A DNA stretch of 8,744 bases from Verrucomicrobiota bacterium. GTDB lineage: Bacteria; Verrucomicrobiota; Lentisphaeria; Oligosphaerales; JAFGRS01. Of the stretch, positions 1-6,508 are shown piece after piece. The stretch covers positions 1 through 8,744 of the forward strand of contig JAGVUW010000433.1 in the NCBI GenBank assembly GCA_019136035.1, read 5' to 3'. Under the pieces are notes generated by a model that saw nothing but the letters and a program-made list of their open reading frames with translations, was not told the DNA's origin and did no database searches. Both the position numbers and the translations under genes were made by a program. How positions within the stretch are numbered: position 1 is the stretch's first letter; every line of letters begins with the position of its first letter.

Positions 1-879
1 GGGGGCTTCCTGGAGGCCGCGGTCCGTGATCTGGACGAGGCGATCCGCCGCGCCGCCGCCGAGCGCCTGCGCTCGCTGGCGACGGCGGCCGAGCGCCTCT
101 CCGCGGCACAGCGCGAGGCCGCCTCGGCAAGCCGCGACCTGGCCGGTCAGCCGTCGGCGCCGCCGAGTGCCCACGAGGCGGCCGAGCAGCGCCAGCGTCA
201 GTTGAACCAGGCGGCGGCCGACCTGCGCAGTGCCGTCGACCGCACCGCCGGCGAGCTGGAGGAGACCTACCCCGAGACCAGCGAGGCCCTGAGCAAGGCC
301 ATGGCGCAGGCCGCCCGGCAGGGCCTCGACCGCGCCATGAGCCGCGCCGCCAATGCCCTCCTCTACCGCCGTCCCGAGCGGGCCGTGAAGCCGCAGACCG
401 ACGCCGCCAACTGGCTCCTGGAACTCGCCCAGGGCCTCGAGGCCGCGGCGACGACGCTGCCGGCGCTGTCGCGCGAGGAGCTGGCCGAGGCCCTCGAGGC
501 CCTGCAGCAGCAGTCGCAGCAGCAGTCACGCCAGACAGCGCAGGCCATGCAGCAGCCCGAGGCCGAGGGCCAGGCCCGCCTCGAGGCCATCCGCGAACGC
601 GCCGCCGGGACCCTGCGGCCGCTCGCTGCCGCGCTGAAGGACCCGGTCCTGCAGGAGATCGCCGACCGCATGGGGGGCGACCTCGGCGGCAGCACGTCGG
701 CTGAGGTCGGCGGCGAGATGCAGGGCCTCTTCCGGGCCGCCATACGCGTCCTGGAGGGCCACGTCATGGCGGCCGAGGTCCGCCGTCGGCTGGATCTGAG
801 CCGGCGCATCTCGGTGCCGCCGGAGAAGTACCGCCGCGAGGTCGAGGCGTACTTCCGCGACCTGGGGCGTGAGCCATGA
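1..879 (+). CDS. Coiled-coil, Gln-rich hypothetical protein, C-terminal part (5' end outside window)
   Basis: The reading frame is open from the first base, so the real start lies upstream; a TTG at 202 is internal and not needed. The visible 292 residues are almost entirely Ala/Glu/Arg/Gln-rich and look helical and coiled-coil, with a Gln-rich run (QQQSQQQ) in the middle. No membrane segment or catalytic motif is visible in this part. The end (PPEKYRREVEAYFRDLG) resembles the C-terminus of long coiled-coil proteins that sit next to VWA/BatA-type genes in planctomycete-like genomes, often annotated as DUF4175-like; that is from memory. Its stop overlaps the start of the VWA gene (ATGA), which implies translational coupling and a shared complex at the membrane or envelope. 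Reading frame very sure; function unknown. Confidence 0.8.
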   Translation, partial: GGFLEAAVRDLDEAIRRAAAERLRSLATAAERLSAAQREAASASRDLAGQPSAPPSAHEAAEQRQRQLNQAAADLRSAVDRTAGELEETYPETSEALSKAMAQAARQGLDRAMSRAANALLYRRPERAVKPQTDAANWLLELAQGLEAAATTLPALSREELAEALEALQQQSQQQSRQTAQAMQQPEAEGQARLEAIRERAAGTLRPLAAALKDPVLQEIADRMGGDLGGSTSAEVGGEMQGLFRAAIRVLEGHVMAAEVRRRLDLSRRISVPPEKYRREVEAYFRDLGREP

Positions 880-3030
880 GCGGCCTGTGCACCCCGATTT
901 CGTGGATCATGATCCTGGGCTGGGGCCTCCTGGCGCTGCTCCTCCTGGGGCTTCGCCACCGCTCGCTGCAGCCGGCCCTGGGGGCACGCTCCGTCTGGGG
1001 GCTGACACTCCTGCGCGTGGCGGCCCTGGTCCTGGTGGCGATCCTCCTGCTGCAGCCGTACCGCGAGCAGCGCCGTCCCGACCGCGAGGCCTTCCGGGCG
1101 GTGGTCCTGCTGGACACCAGTGCCAGCATGACGGTCTCCGACCTCACGGGGGGCCGTCCCCGGCTGGAGGCCGTGCGTGCGGCGTCGGCGCCGGGGGGAG
1201 CGTCGTCGCGGTCGCTGCTGGAGCGTCTCGAGGAGACGGCGCGTCTGGAGGCGCGCGTTTTCGCGGACCGCAGCCGGCCGATGCCGTCGGGCGTACCCCT
1301 GGCGGTGACGCCGGGCCGGACGGCCCTGGGCGAGGTCCTGGCCGAGGCCTTGGAGGAGAGCGCCGGCCCGCCGCTGGGGGCGGTGCTGGTCCTCAGCGAT
1401 GGCTGCAGCAACGACGGCCGCGCCCCGACCGAGGTCGCGAAGCTCTTCCGGTCCCGCGGCATACCCATCTCCTGTGTCGGCATCGGCGAGCACCGCCAGG
1501 CCGGGGATCTGCGCCTGCGCTTCGCCGCAGAGCGCTACCGCGGCCGCAAGGGCGAGCCGCTCGAGCTGGCCGTCCTCCTGGAGAACCGCTTCGATCACGC
1601 CGTCAGCACCCGGCTGGCGGTGCGCGATGACCAGGGCGTCGTTGCCGAGCGCGAGGTCAGCCTCGCCGCCGGCGCCAGCGTGCGCGAGGCCATCGCGGTG
1701 ACGCCGTGGCGCGCCGGCTTCCTCTCCTACAGCGCCCGCGTCGAGCCGGTCGACGGCGACCGGCAGCCCGACACCGATATCGATGTCGCGGGGGCCGAGA
1801 TCAGCGAGCCGGAGCAGTTCGCGGTACTCTTCCTCGGCGCCCACCTCGGCTGGGAGTACCGCTTCCTGCGGGGGCTCTGCGAGGCACACCCGCAGCTACG
1901 CCTGGCGGCGGTGATCCAGACCGGCCCGGCGAGCTTCTACCAGACCGGCCTCAACGGCGACGACGAGGGCCGCCTGGAGGGCTTCCCGACCAGCCCCGAG
2001 GTCTTCCACCGCTGCCGCCGGGGCCCTCGGCGAGGCCGGCGCGGCGGCCCTCGTCGGCTTCGTCGACCGCCGCGGCGGCGGCCTGCTCGTCGTCGGGCCG
2101 ACCGCGGCGCTTCCCGAGAGCCTGCGCGAGGTCCTGCCGGTGCTGCCGGCGCCAGCGGGGGCGCTGACGCGTCGCGAGCACCTCGAGGCCAGCCCCGAGT
2201 TCATCTTCGATGTCGACCCCGGCCAGGTCCTAGCCAGCCCGGGGAGCCTGCCGGTGCCGCCGGGCGGGCCGCTCTGGCTGAGCCGCGAGCTGAAGCGCGG
2301 GGCGCGTGCCGCGGCGGTGGTGCGCGGCAGCGGCCTGACGGCCCTGGCGGCCCAGAGCTACGGCAGCGGCCGCGTGGCCTACCTCGGCCTGGAGTCGACC
2401 TGGCGATGGCGTCTGGCCAGTGCCGGCGGCGAAGCCAGCCACAATGCCTTCTGGAATGCCCTGCTGGTCTGGCTGGCGAGCACTGGCAAGCCGCGTCTGC
2501 AGGTGGCCGCCGACGGCAGCAAGGTCGGCCTGGGCGAGGCCGTGCCGCTGGATGTGCAGGTCCTCGGCCGGGACTTCCTGCCGGCTGTGGATGCCCAGGT
2601 CACGGCCACGCTCACCAGCCCGAGCGGCGCCAGCCAGGAGATCGCGCTCGACGCCAGCGCCGAGGCGCCCGGGCGCTACACCGCCGTCGCCTTCCCGGAG
2701 GAGGTCGGCGAGTACCGCGTCGCCTACCGCATCCGCGCGCCGAGTTCCGGCGACCTCGACGGCGAGGCCCACTTCCTGGCGCGCCGCGTTGGCCTCGAGA
2801 CCGAGGATACGGCCTACCGCGAGGACGTCCTGCGCGACCTCGCGCGGGTCACCGGCGGGACCTTCGTCGGCTACCGCGATATGGACCGCCTCGAGGCGCT
2901 GCCCCTGAGCACGGCGGTGCCGATGCGGACGGCCCGGCTGTACTGGAGCCGCCACGGCGCTCTGATGGTGCTCCTGGCGGCCTGCCTGGCTGCCGAGTGG
3001 TACTGGCGTCGTCGTCTCGGATTGAAGTAA
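876..3030 (+). pseudogene. VWA / glutamine-amidotransferase-like membrane protein, frame broken near 2010-2020
   Basis: ATG at 876 overlaps the stop of the preceding gene. The first part reads in frame 3: two membrane helices (about residues 8-26 and 41-59), a VWA metal-site motif DTSASM (80-85), a TALGE segment near 149 and LVLSDG (171-176). After SPEVFHR near 2013 the frame turns into Arg/Gly-rich nonsense, while frame 1 picks up the family: AAALVGFVDRRGGGLLVVGP (2041-2100), an AQSYGSGRVAYLGLEST segment, an Ig-like stretch and a C-terminal membrane helix (LMVLLAACLAAEWYW) before the TAA at 3028. Such proteins (BatA-like, with a DUF1355/amidotransferase-like domain) are usually one chain of about 700-750 residues spanning both parts. 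At the join the usual strand such as YDVVVLGD is absent, so this looks like a short out-of-frame deletion rather than a single-base slip. It is either a real pseudogene or an assembly error. The product would be envelope-anchored, with an unknown partner. Confidence 0.8.
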
Positions 3031-3035
3031 GGAGG
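3031..3035 (+). promoter_or_regulatory. Strong Shine-Dalgarno for the isomerase gene
   Basis: GGAGG directly follows the TAA of the VWA gene and sits 9 nt before the ATG at 3045. It fixes that start and shows that the isomerase is a separate gene, although frame 3 stays open all the way from 876. Confidence 0.75.
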
Positions 3036-3044
3036 ATCCCGCGC

Positions 3045-3926
3045 ATGAGTGGCATTCTTGGCTGCACGACCCGGCCCTACGCGGCGATTCCCTACGCCGA
3101 GGCCTTCCAGCGCATCGCCGCGGCCGGCTACCGCGACGTGGCGGTCTTCCGCGATCCCTCCGGCTCGCCGGTCGACGCCGGCAGCAGCGCCGCGGCGGTA
3201 TCGGCGGTACGTGCCGCGGCGGCGGCCGCGGGCCTGACGCCGTCGCTGCTCCTGGGTCGGACGCATCTGGAGATGGGCTTGGCGGCCGCGGTGGACGACT
3301 ACCGCCGCCTGATCGACAACGCCGCCGCCCTCGGCGCCATGCGCCTGCTCGACTGCGGCACCAGCCGCGCCGAGGACTACGCCGGCTACCTCGAGCTGAT
3401 GCGGCGCTGCGCCCCGCACGCCCAGGCCGCCGGCCTCGAGATCACCATGAAGCCGCACGGCGGCATCAGCCTGACGGTCGAGGACCTCCTGGAGGCACAT
3501 CGCCAGGTCGGCCACCCCGGCTTCGGCATCTGCTTTGACCCCGGCAACATCATCTACTACACCGTCGGGGCGCGCCGTCCCGAGCCCGACGCCGCGCGCG
3601 TCGCGGCGGTCTGCAACGCCGTGATCATCAAGGACTGTGTCGTCCGCGATGGCAAGGCCGACGTCATGGTGACGCCGGGCGACGGCCTGGTCGACTTCGC
3701 CGCCGTGCTCGGCGGCCTGCTCGGCCAGGGCTGGCGCGGGCCGTGCTATGTCGAGTGCCTACATCCGCGGCATCCTCGAGGCCGCCGCGCCCGCCCGGCG
3801 CTGAAGGCGCGCTCCGCGCGCCAGGGAGTCCACCAAGAAGCACAGTCCCTCAGTGGAGCCCTTCTCGCCGTACTGTTCAGCCTGGAACCAAGCAAAGGGG
3901 GGGGCCGTGCTCTACCTCGACCATAA
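3045..3926 (+). CDS. TIM-barrel sugar phosphate isomerase/epimerase, C-terminus frameshifted
   Basis: The start at 3045 has an ideal ribosome site. The protein is a xylose-isomerase-like/AP-endonuclease-2-fold TIM barrel: KPHGG (136-140), CFDPGNIIYYT (163-173), IIKDC (194-198), TPGDGLVDF (210-218) and YVEC (235-238), covering the acidic and His residues expected to bind a divalent metal. It probably acts in the cytosol on a sugar or sugar-acid; the substrate cannot be told. After codon 238 (3758) the frame runs into Arg-rich nonsense up to TAA 3924-3926. The expected family ending, YIRGILEAAAPARR and stop, is instead in frame 1 at 3760-3804. About 15-30 residues normally lie between VEC and this last helix, so a short out-of-frame deletion is likely. 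The coordinates given are those of the frame as it stands; the natural end is 3804. Fold sure, exact function not. Confidence 0.8.
   Translation: MSGILGCTTRPYAAIPYAEAFQRIAAAGYRDVAVFRDPSGSPVDAGSSAAAVSAVRAAAAAAGLTPSLLLGRTHLEMGLAAAVDDYRRLIDNAAALGAMRLLDCGTSRAEDYAGYLELMRRCAPHAQAAGLEITMKPHGGISLTVEDLLEAHRQVGHPGFGICFDPGNIIYYTVGARRPEPDAARVAAVCNAVIIKDCVVRDGKADVMVTPGDGLVDFAAVLGGLLGQGWRGPCYVECLHPRHPRGRRARPALKARSARQGVHQEAQSLSGALLAVLFSLEPSKGGGRALPRP
3782..3809 (+). repeat. 28-bp direct repeat, left copy
   Basis: A perfect 28-base match to 5092-5119, 1310 bp apart. It starts CCGCCGCGCC and ends GCGCTGAAGGCG. This copy encodes the last residues (AAPARR, stop) of the natural isomerase C-terminus. With the right copy it brackets the lower-GC block holding the desulfurase remnant and the small gene pair. 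Confidence 0.9.
3806..3822 (+). terminator. GC hairpin after the isomerase
   Basis: GGCGCGC-TCC-GCGCGCC forms a perfect 7-bp stem with a 3-nt loop just after the natural isomerase stop at 3802-3804. There is no T-tract, so intrinsic termination is uncertain; it may be an mRNA-stabilising or REP-like hairpin. It resembles the hairpins at 8056-8073 in sequence (GCGC arms around a TCC loop). Confidence 0.4.
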
Positions 3927-4133
3927 CGCGACCACGCCGAATCCGGCTCCGCCTGCCTGGCGGATTCCGGCGAGCCTTCGCACGTGGTCAAGGCCATGAA
4001 GCTCGACACCGGGGCATCCCGGCAGACCATCCGCTTCTCCCTGGGCCTGGAGACGACCGATGCCGACATCCGGACCGCTCTGCGGGCAGTGACAGCAGCG
4101 GTCACCGCCTTGCGCGGAGGAGAAGGTGTATGA
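3907..4133 (+). pseudogene. Cysteine desulfurase (NifS/IscS family) remnant with large internal deletion
   Basis: GTG at 3907, preceded by A/G-rich AAAGGGGGGGG, opens with VLYLDHNATTPN, the hallmark N-terminus of NifS/IscS-type PLP-dependent cysteine desulfurases. About 12 residues in, the frame leaves the family and stops at 3997-3999. Frame 3 from 3942 reads SGSACLADSGEPSHVVKAMK, then TIRFSLGLETTDADI to the TGA at 4131-4133; this is the catalytic-Cys loop and C-terminus of the same family. Normal members are about 380-400 residues; here only 12 and about 63 remain, so roughly 310 residues, including the PLP-lysine region, are gone and the two ends are out of frame. It cannot be an active enzyme. 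Its TGA overlaps the ATG of the next gene (ATGA), so the ancestral desulfurase was probably translationally coupled to the DUF6883 gene. Confidence 0.8.
4116..4121 (+). promoter_or_regulatory. Shine-Dalgarno for the DUF6883-type gene
   Basis: GGAGGA lies 8 nt before the ATG at 4130. It decides the start of the small gene in preference to the much earlier opening of that frame near 3743, which would run across the desulfurase remnant. Confidence 0.7.
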
Positions 4134-4453
4134 GACTCCCTGCCGACAGCATCATCGCGTCAGGCAAGATCACCCAGTACCTCCTGCGCCGACGCATTGA
4201 GAACGACAAGTCTGCTTTCCTGGCGCTGGCCGGCTACAGGGAGGCGACTGCGGACAGGCTCCTGGTCGACATACGGGAGCAGATTCTGCCTCTGGAGGCT
4301 GAGCACATCGAGGAAACCGAATACGGAACCAAGTACAGGATACGCGGCGAACTGGTGGGGCCCAACGGTCGTACTCTGCGGATCCTGACCATCTGGATGA
4401 CCGAGAGCGCGACAAAACAGACGAAGTTCATTACATTATTCCCGGATCGCTGA
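4130..4453 (+). CDS. DUF6883-like small protein
   Basis: This 107-residue protein has an optimal ribosome site. The pattern is that of DUF6883 proteins: an N-terminal ITQYLL segment, a short helical part (KSAFLALAGY, where family members often have KARFFLALGF), then YGTKYRIRGELVGPNGRTL (65-83) and TIWM, and an end close to FITLFPDR (family: LVTAYP). No signal peptide or membrane segment is visible, so it is likely cytosolic. Biochemical function is unknown; the domain also occurs near or within polymorphic-toxin loci, as I remember. It overlaps the stop of the desulfurase remnant and is followed after 5 nt by the DUF4926-like gene, forming a two-gene unit. GC over 4201-4440 is about 57% by my count and includes ATA and TTA codons, unlike the flanks near 70-80%; this suggests horizontal origin. 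Family assignment is by pattern only. Confidence 0.75.
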   Translation: MRLPADSIIASGKITQYLLRRRIENDKSAFLALAGYREATADRLLVDIREQILPLEAEHIEETEYGTKYRIRGELVGPNGRTLRILTIWMTESATKQTKFITLFPDR

Positions 4454-4458
4454 CTATC

Positions 4459-4710
4459 ATGAAACACAAGCTCTTCAACCAAGTGGCGCTGCAAGTCGAC
4501 CTGCCGAAGCACGGGCTGCGCCGCGGCGACGTGGCGACGGTGGTCGAGCACCACCCGGCGCGGCCTGGCCAGGAACCGGGGTACAGCCTGGAGGTCTTCA
4601 ATGCGGTCGGCGACACCGTGGCCGTGGTCACGGTGCGCGAATCCCAAATCGCGCCACTGACCGCCAACGAGATGCTCCACGTCCGCGCCTTGGCGCCGGC
4701 GCCGGCGTGA
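4459..4710 (+). CDS. DUF4926-like small protein
   Basis: This is an 83-residue product. KLFNQVALQVDLPKHGLRRG, then DVATVVEH, a short variable loop, YSLEVFNAVGDTVAVVTV and a C-terminal ESQIAPL match the DUF4926 layout: a small beta-rich domain of the form LFD-VAL--DLP--GLR-GDVGTVV, then YEVEF---G-TVAVVTL. The start lies 5 nt after the preceding stop, with no clear Shine-Dalgarno of its own, so coupled translation is likely. DUF4926 genes are commonly seen beside DUF6883 genes, which suggests that the two proteins work as partners, possibly toxin-antitoxin-like; that role is inference. GC is higher than in its partner gene. Confidence 0.75.
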   Translation: MKHKLFNQVALQVDLPKHGLRRGDVATVVEHHPARPGQEPGYSLEVFNAVGDTVAVVTVRESQIAPLTANEMLHVRALAPAPA

Positions 4711-4759
4711 TCCCCGGCGGTAGGAGACGACGCGGACGCCGAGACTGCCCCGGCCCTGA

Positions 4760-5083
4760 TCATCCCGGGCTGGAGTTCGTGCTATCCAGCAGACGACGCC
4801 ACTCCGGAACCGGCGATACCAAACGCTGGTCGATGGCCATTTCCTCCAGCGTCCGCAAGCCAAGCGCGGCCTCAAGAAGTAGCCGGACCCGCGTCCTGCC
4901 GACCCCGGAAGCTTGTATGAGACCGTCTGCGAAGTCGATCTCTCTCGCCAGTAAGAGCCGATTCAGAAGAGACTCGTAGCTGATGTCCTTCGCCTCTATC
5001 GGCCAGTCCATAGGTGGCGGCATTCCTCGCGGTGCTGACGGCATTGAGATGTCAATGTACCGGGACCCGGGGGTAGCACGCAA
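4760..5083 (-). CDS. Hypothetical protein or fragment beside the right 28-bp repeat
   Basis: The family is not recognised. The frame gives up to 107 residues from a TTG at 5083, but no good ribosome site precedes it. ATGs at 5044, 5023 and 5011 are alternatives and equally lack a Shine-Dalgarno, while the frame stays open upstream to about 5176. The sequence has natural protein composition (SYESLLNRLLLAREIDFADG, then ASGVGRTRVRLLLEAALGL, RTLEEMA). The GVGRTRVRLLLEAALG part vaguely resembles a helix-hairpin-helix. The lower-GC composition matches the DUF6883 gene. With no start and the repeat immediately upstream, it may be a 5'-truncated gene carried by the block. It converges on the DUF4926-like gene. 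Confidence 0.5.
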   Translation of the reverse strand: MRATPGSRYIDISMPSAPRGMPPPMDWPIEAKDISYESLLNRLLLAREIDFADGLIQASGVGRTRVRLLLEAALGLRTLEEMAIDQRLVSPVPEWRRLLDSTNSSPG

Positions 5084-5091
5084 CTGGCCGC

Positions 5092-5119
5092 CCGCCGCGC
5101 CCGCCCGGCGCTGAAGGCG
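5092..5119 (+). repeat. 28-bp direct repeat, right copy
   Basis: Identical to 3782-3809 over 28 bases; the flanking bases differ on both sides. Here it lies outside any clear gene, although one frame still reads APARR then stop, echoing the isomerase end. The simplest reading is that this copy is a duplicate of the isomerase 3' end, as in target-site or recombination-site duplication; no integrase or transposase is present in the window. Confidence 0.9.
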
Positions 5120-5345
5120 GCGCCTGACGCCGGGCCCGCGGAATACCCGCTGGACAGCGCCGGGTGCCGCCCTACGTTAACGGGTCGCCGGAACGGCCGT
5201 TGACGCTGGATTGCGATGCCGTCCTGGCCCTCCCGGCCTTGAGCCGCGGCGGGGCCAGGGCGGCCTGGACACAGCGAGGGCCGCGGTCGCCATGCCGGGG
5301 CCGCGCCGCCGGCTCGAGTCAGCCACTGCTAAGGATCCGATTGCC
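5120..5345. other. Non-coding gap before the RdgC-like gene
   Basis: There is no supported gene. The left edge has a short hairpin, CGGCG-CCTGA-CGCCG (about 5119-5133), next to the right repeat. TTGACG at 5200 resembles a -35 box, but no matching -10 hexamer follows at 16-18 nt, so I do not call a promoter. The frame of the next gene is open from 5211, but this part lacks family similarity and reads like random high-GC translation. Confidence 0.5.
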
Positions 5346-6446
5346 ATGCCTTTTGAACGCGGAACGATGACCTTCCGGGTCTGCCACCTGCCGCAGCCCC
5401 TGCCCGCGGATGCCCTCGAGCGCTTTGCCGCCGCGGCGGCGCCGCCGCTGGAGAGTGTCAAGGACGAGCCGCAGTGGGGCTGGGTGTCGGGGCGGCACCT
5501 CCTGGAGCGCCGCATCGACGAGGAGACGGCCCGCCTGGGCGGCTATATCCACCTCTGCCTGCGCAAGGCTGAACGCCGCATCCCGCCGGCGCTGCTGCGC
5601 GCCGAGTGCCGCCTGGCCGAGCTGGCCCAGATGGCCGCCAACAACAGCGACCGCATCGGCCGCAAGGAGCGCAAGAGCATCAAGGAAGAGATCACCGAGA
5701 GGCTCCTGCCGCAGATGCCGCCCCAGCTCAGCGGGGTGCCCTTCGCGGTCGACGCGGCCGACAACGTCCTCTACGTGGCCGCCACCAGCCAGGGCGTCCT
5801 GGATACGTTCCTCGGGCTCTTCTGCAAGGCCATCGGCTTCGAGCCGGTGCCGCTGACCCCTGAGGTCGTCGCCGGCGAGATGTTCAGCGTCTCCCCGGAT
5901 GCGGTGCCGCCGCTGAACTTCTCGCCGGAGCTGCCGGACAGCCAGGCGAGCGGCACGCTGGGCCAGAATTTCCTGACCTGGCTGTGGTTCTACCAGGAGG
6001 AGCGCCAGGGCGTCCTGCCGCAGACCAAGCTCGGCGAGTTCAGCCTCCTGGTCGACGGCCCGCTGACCTTCGTTGCCGAGGGCCCGGGCGCCTACGAGTC
6101 GACCCTGCGCAAGGGCATCCCGACCATCAGTGCCGAGGCCAAGGCGGCCCTGACCGTCGGCAAGAAGCTGCGCCAGGCCAAGCTGGTGCTGGCGCGCGAC
6201 CGCGGCGAGGAGTGGTCCGTGACTGTCGATGCCGACCAGTTCGTCTTCCGTGGCCTGAAGGTCCCCGAGGGCGAGGCCATGGATCCCGGCAGCATCTTCG
6301 AGGAGCGCATGGGCCACCTGTACACCTTCCAGAAGGTCTTCTTTGCGCTCTTCCAGCGTTTTTTGCAGGAATTTCGCGAGCCGGAGAAGGTGCGTGCTTT
6401 CCAGGAGAAGGCGAAGCACTGGGTTCGCGAGCGCGACGGCAAGTAG
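5346..6446 (+). CDS. rdgC: RdgC-like recombination-associated protein
   Basis: This 366-residue protein resembles RdgC, a ring-shaped non-specific DNA-binding protein that restrains RecA in Proteobacteria. Colinear points are WGWVSGRHL (E. coli MGWVPP), then LCLRKAERRIPPALLRAE, ERKSIKEEITERLLPQMPP (E. coli KDSLKDEVLHSLLPRA), VDAADNVLYVAATSQ, and a C-terminal EAKAALTVGKKLRQAKLVLA, with VTVDADQFVFRGLKVPE near 290-310. It is some 60 residues longer than the roughly 300-residue E. coli protein, with an extra middle part containing GQNFLTWLWFYQEE. ATG 5346 is chosen because AAGGA at 5331-5335 lies 10 nt upstream; ATG 5367 (MTFRVCHLP) and 5292 are alternatives. No membrane segments are seen, so it is cytosolic or nucleoid-associated. 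It stands alone; the next gene starts within 63 nt but is unrelated. The symbol rests on pattern, not on a search. Confidence 0.7.
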   Translation: MPFERGTMTFRVCHLPQPLPADALERFAAAAAPPLESVKDEPQWGWVSGRHLLERRIDEETARLGGYIHLCLRKAERRIPPALLRAECRLAELAQMAANNSDRIGRKERKSIKEEITERLLPQMPPQLSGVPFAVDAADNVLYVAATSQGVLDTFLGLFCKAIGFEPVPLTPEVVAGEMFSVSPDAVPPLNFSPELPDSQASGTLGQNFLTWLWFYQEERQGVLPQTKLGEFSLLVDGPLTFVAEGPGAYESTLRKGIPTISAEAKAALTVGKKLRQAKLVLARDRGEEWSVTVDADQFVFRGLKVPEGEAMDPGSIFEERMGHLYTFQKVFFALFQRFLQEFREPEKVRAFQEKAKHWVRERDGK

Positions 6447-6508
6447 TCGGTAGTGGGTGTGGTCCGGCGGCGCGGTGTCGTCGGTCCTGGTGACTGCGAG
6501 GCATGGCG

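Noticed and set aside
363..1889. Long minus-strand open frame (508 codons)
   Set aside because: It is antisense to the coiled-coil and VWA genes, Arg/Ala-rich with no family motif; a GC-driven shadow.
2000..2030. Programmed ribosomal frameshift in the VWA gene
   Set aside because: No slippery heptamer or evident stimulatory structure, and conserved residues are missing rather than merely re-framed.
876..3926. A single 1016-residue plus-strand protein spanning VWA and isomerase parts
   Set aside because: Frame 3 happens to stay open in GC-rich DNA. The middle (2020-3040) is Arg/Gly/Pro nonsense, while the real VWA C-terminus reads in frame 1 and the isomerase has its own strong Shine-Dalgarno and ATG at 3045.
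3743..4453. 236-residue version of the DUF6883-type protein starting far upstream
   Set aside because: The upstream part crosses the isomerase end and the desulfurase remnant in a wrong frame and is low-complexity. GGAGGA before ATG 4130 supports the short form.
5080..5200. Integron attC site next to the cassette-like gene pair
   Set aside because: No paired GTTRRRY/RYYYAAC core sites in the right geometry, and no integron integrase.
5200..5230. Sigma-70 promoter from TTGACG
   Set aside because: No TATAAT-like hexamer follows at 16-18 nt.
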